Positions 62,066 through 64,000 of a stretch of 64,000 nt of DNA are shown one piece after another (positions within the stretch are counted from its first letter, which is position 1; each line of letters opens with the position of its first letter). Source of the stretch: Clostridia bacterium (lineage in GTDB: Bacteria; Bacillota; Clostridia; TANB77; CAG-508). The DNA is taken from assembly GCA_900770415.1 (NCBI GenBank), contig CAAGKN010000003.1, forward strand, positions 35,012 to 99,011, given 5' to 3'. A program made the position numbers and the translations under genes. The notes under the pieces were generated by a model. That model had not been told where the DNA came from, searched no databases, and saw nothing but the letters and a program-made list of their open reading frames with translations.

Positions 62066-62914
62066 ATGACAAAAAAAACAGGCTTAGGAAAAGGATTAGA
62101 TGCATTACTAATAAATAATGTTGTAGAAGAAGAGAAAGTACACGAAGGAGAAGTAGTTCAAAATTTAAAATTAATAGAAGTAGAGCCTAATAGAGAACAA
62201 CCAAGAAGAAACTTTGATGAAGAAGCCATAGAAGATTTATCAAATTCTATTAAAGAATATGGTGTTATACAACCAATTATCGTAACAAAGCAAGATAATT
62301 ATTATAAAATAGTTGCTGGAGAAAGAAGATGGAGAGCATCTAAAAAAGCTGGACTTACTGAAATACCAGCAATTGTAAGAGATTATGATGAACAAAGAAA
62401 CAATGAAATAGCGCTAATAGAAAATATTCAAAGAGAAGACTTAAATCCTATTGAAAAGGCAACAGCAATAAGAGAATTATTAGATAAATATAATTTAACA
62501 CAACAAAAATTAGCAGACAAATTAGGAATTAGTAGAAGTGGTCTTGCAAACACAGTAAGAATACTAAATTTACAACCAGAAGTAATAGAATTAGTAAAAG
62601 AGGGAAAACTTACAGAAGGGCATTGTAAAGCTCTATTAGGAATAGAAGACCCAGAAAAACAATATCAAGCAGCAAAATATATTATAGAAAATGGAGAAAC
62701 TGTAAGAGACGTAGAAAAACAAGCAAAGATAAAGAAAAAAGCAAATTCTACAGTAAAAAACAGATATGAACCAATTTATAGAGATATAGAAGATTCATTT
62801 AGGAGTTTTTTCGGAACAAAAGTTAAAATAGATGCAAAACAAAGAAGTGGAAAAATAATAATTCAATATTCTTCAAATGAAGATTTAGAGAGGATTTTAG
62901 GCTTAGTTAAATAA
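62066..62914 (+). CDS. parB: Chromosome partitioning protein ParB/Spo0J
   Basis: I chose ATG 62066 (MTKKTGLGKGLDALL), eight bases after AAGGGG. The 282-residue protein has the ParB CTPase motif VAGERRWRASKKAG, NIQREDLNPIEKA and the HTH (QQKLADKLGISRSGLANTVRIL). It follows parA. Confidence 0.96.
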   Translation: MTKKTGLGKGLDALLINNVVEEEKVHEGEVVQNLKLIEVEPNREQPRRNFDEEAIEDLSNSIKEYGVIQPIIVTKQDNYYKIVAGERRWRASKKAGLTEIPAIVRDYDEQRNNEIALIENIQREDLNPIEKATAIRELLDKYNLTQQKLADKLGISRSGLANTVRILNLQPEVIELVKEGKLTEGHCKALLGIEDPEKQYQAAKYIIENGETVRDVEKQAKIKKKANSTVKNRYEPIYRDIEDSFRSFFGTKVKIDAKQRSGKIIIQYSSNEDLERILGLVK

Positions 62915-62937
62915 AATATTGATTGGAGGAATAGTTT

Positions 62938-63450
62938 ATGATAAGCGAGTTTTTAAAATCTGAAATATTTTTAATTGTTGTTGCTGTAATAAATATAATT
63001 TTATTAATACTATATATATGTAACTGCATAAAATTAAAAAAAATAAATAAAAATTATAATGCCTTTATGAAAAAAGTTGGTAGAGGCGAAAATATAGATG
63101 AAATACTTAAAAAATATATTATGGCAGTAGAAAATGTAGATGAAAAAAATAAAGAAATTGAAAAATATTGTGATAGATTAGATAAAAATATATCTGAATG
63201 TATACAAAAAATAGGAATGGTTAGATACAGTGCATTCAAAGATACAGGAAGCGATTTAAGCTTTGCTTTAGCAATGCTAGATGATAATAATAATGGAGTA
63301 ATATTAAATGGTATATATTCAAGAGAAATGTCTAATATATATGCAAAACAAGTAAAAAATGGATCAGCAGTTAATAAACTATCAGAAGAAGAAAAACAAG
63401 CTTTAGAAAAAGCTTTAAATGTACCCAAAAGATATGATGTGAGTGAATAA
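62938..63450 (+). CDS. DUF4446 membrane protein
   Basis: The 170-residue protein has one N-terminal membrane helix (residues 9-28), a coiled segment and the conserved core MVRYSAFKDTGSDLSFALAMLDDNNNGVILNGIYSR of DUF4446, usual next to parB in Firmicutes. Function is unknown. Confidence 0.9.
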   Translation: MISEFLKSEIFLIVVAVINIILLILYICNCIKLKKINKNYNAFMKKVGRGENIDEILKKYIMAVENVDEKNKEIEKYCDRLDKNISECIQKIGMVRYSAFKDTGSDLSFALAMLDDNNNGVILNGIYSREMSNIYAKQVKNGSAVNKLSEEEKQALEKALNVPKRYDVSE

Positions 63451-63474
63451 AAAGAAAAATTGCATCAAATTCTA

Positions 63475-63503
63475 TTGACTTTAACGCCAAAAAATGCTAT
63501 TAT
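63475..63503 (+). promoter_or_regulatory. tRNA-Ser promoter
   Basis: TTGACT and TATTAT are separated by 17 bases, 33 bases before the tRNA start. Confidence 0.65.
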
Positions 63504-63535
63504 AGATACTGTTCTTGGCGTTAATTGCCAAATAT

Positions 63536-63627
<92 letters not shown>

Positions 63628-63640
63628 TTTTTTTTAATAT

Positions 63641-63731
63641 GGAGACGTACCCAAGTGGTTGAAGGGGGCAGTTTGCTAAACTGCTAGGGTTCGTAAGGGC
63701 CGCGGAGGTTCAAATCCTCTCGTCTCCGCCA
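63641..63731 (+). tRNA. tRNA-Ser (GCT)
   Basis: A class II tRNA with acceptor GGAGACG/CGTCTCC, anticodon loop TTGCTAA, a long variable arm and an encoded CCA. Confidence 0.94.
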
Positions 63732-63759
63732 AAAGCACTTTATTCAAAGTGCTTTTTTT
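63731..63759 (+). terminator. tRNA operon terminator
   Basis: AAAGCACTTT and AAAGTGCTTT pair around ATTC, followed by a T run. Confidence 0.85.
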
Positions 63760-63874
63760 GTTGTATATGAAAATAGACTTTTTTTGAATGTATATACGAA
63801 AATTACTAAGCAAAAAAGTATAATAATTTCTGAAAAGTTTAAACAAAAAAATAAATAACAAAGAATTAAAATAA

Positions 63875-64000
63875 TAAATAATTAATAATTAATAATAAAA
63901 TAATTAATAATTAAATAATAAAATAATTAATAATAAATAATAAATAATTAATAATTAATAATAAAATAATTAATAATTAAATAATAAAATAATTAATAAT
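63875..64000 (+). repeat. AT-only tandem repeat, 66-base unit
   Basis: A unit starting TAAATAATTAATAATTAATA at 63875 recurs at 63941 and matches over the remaining 60 bases to the window end. The content is almost only A and T, built from AATAATTAATAA words. The repeat may continue beyond the window. Confidence 0.8.

Noticed and set aside
63676..63861. Minus-strand open frame encoding ETRGFEPPRPLRTLAV
   Set aside because: It is antisense to tRNA-Ser and a terminator; this is a well-known false protein arising from tRNA antisense reading.
63840..64000. CRISPR array at the window end
   Set aside because: The repeated units abut directly with no unique spacers, contain only A and T, and no cas gene is present.

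Overview
The window is very AT-rich bacterial chromosome from a Firmicute of the Clostridia type, probably a gut-associated lineage. The evidence is the canonical origin block dnaA-dnaN-recF-gyrB on one side and rpmH-rnpA-yidD-yidC-jag-mnmE-mnmG-rsmG-parA-parB on the other, the T-box and THF riboswitches, AGGAGG ribosome binding sites, and frequent TTG and GTG starts. I cannot name the species.

Layout. 1-3.6 kb: folate uptake and retention (EcfA end, a FolT-FolC fusion under a THF riboswitch), deoC and a hypothetical gene. 3.8-6.2 kb: a cell-wall M14 peptidase and an HtrA protease. 6.4-15.8 kb: a two-module NRPS ending in a reductase (predicted peptide aldehyde), followed by a 7TM histidine kinase. 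16.4-20.3 kb: a VirD4-type coupling ATPase, two accessory hypotheticals and a CbpA-like DnaJ. 20.5-32 kb: mixed genes (HD-GYP regulator, DUF975, ABC-F, CorA, VanW/YoaR, XRE regulators, SDR) and four tRNAs. 32.2-37.7 kb: a second VirD4-like ATPase with VirB2-, VirB6- and PrgI/VirB3-like membrane genes, then dnaD and dnaI-like helicase-loading genes. 37.8-43.3 kb: ileS with its T-box, and gyrA. 43.5-48 kb: a hypothetical gene, a CpaE-like ATPase, VirB4 and a VirB4-N-like gene. 48.5-63.5 kb: the replication, translation and segregation core. The end holds two tRNA-Ser genes and an AT-rich tandem repeat.

Main observation: apparent +1 frameshifting at CGG. Seven genes are interrupted by single-base shifts at eight sites. 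At every site the codon reached in the original frame is CGG, and the protein resumes if the C is skipped so that GGN (Gly) is read next. Four of the sites fall in or beside Walker A loops, where this Gly restores the P-loop. Reading both strands by eye, I found no in-frame CGG anywhere else in the recognised genes, although CGT, CGA and AGA are used normally. CGG therefore behaves here not as an arginine codon but as a dedicated +1 frameshift signal, or as a four-base CGGN glycine codon. Affected genes are ecfA, virD4 (two copies), dnaJ/cbpA-like, virB6-like, virB4 (twice) and recF. This would be a novel decoding system. It rests on sequence reading alone and needs genome-wide, tRNA and proteomic tests.

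How the genes work together. The type IV secretion-like genes are spread over three loci between housekeeping genes. Together they supply a coupling ATPase, pilin-like, channel and VirB4 functions, and they carry five of the eight CGG sites. The rest of the origin region is ordinary and intact, which argues against a generally poor assembly.
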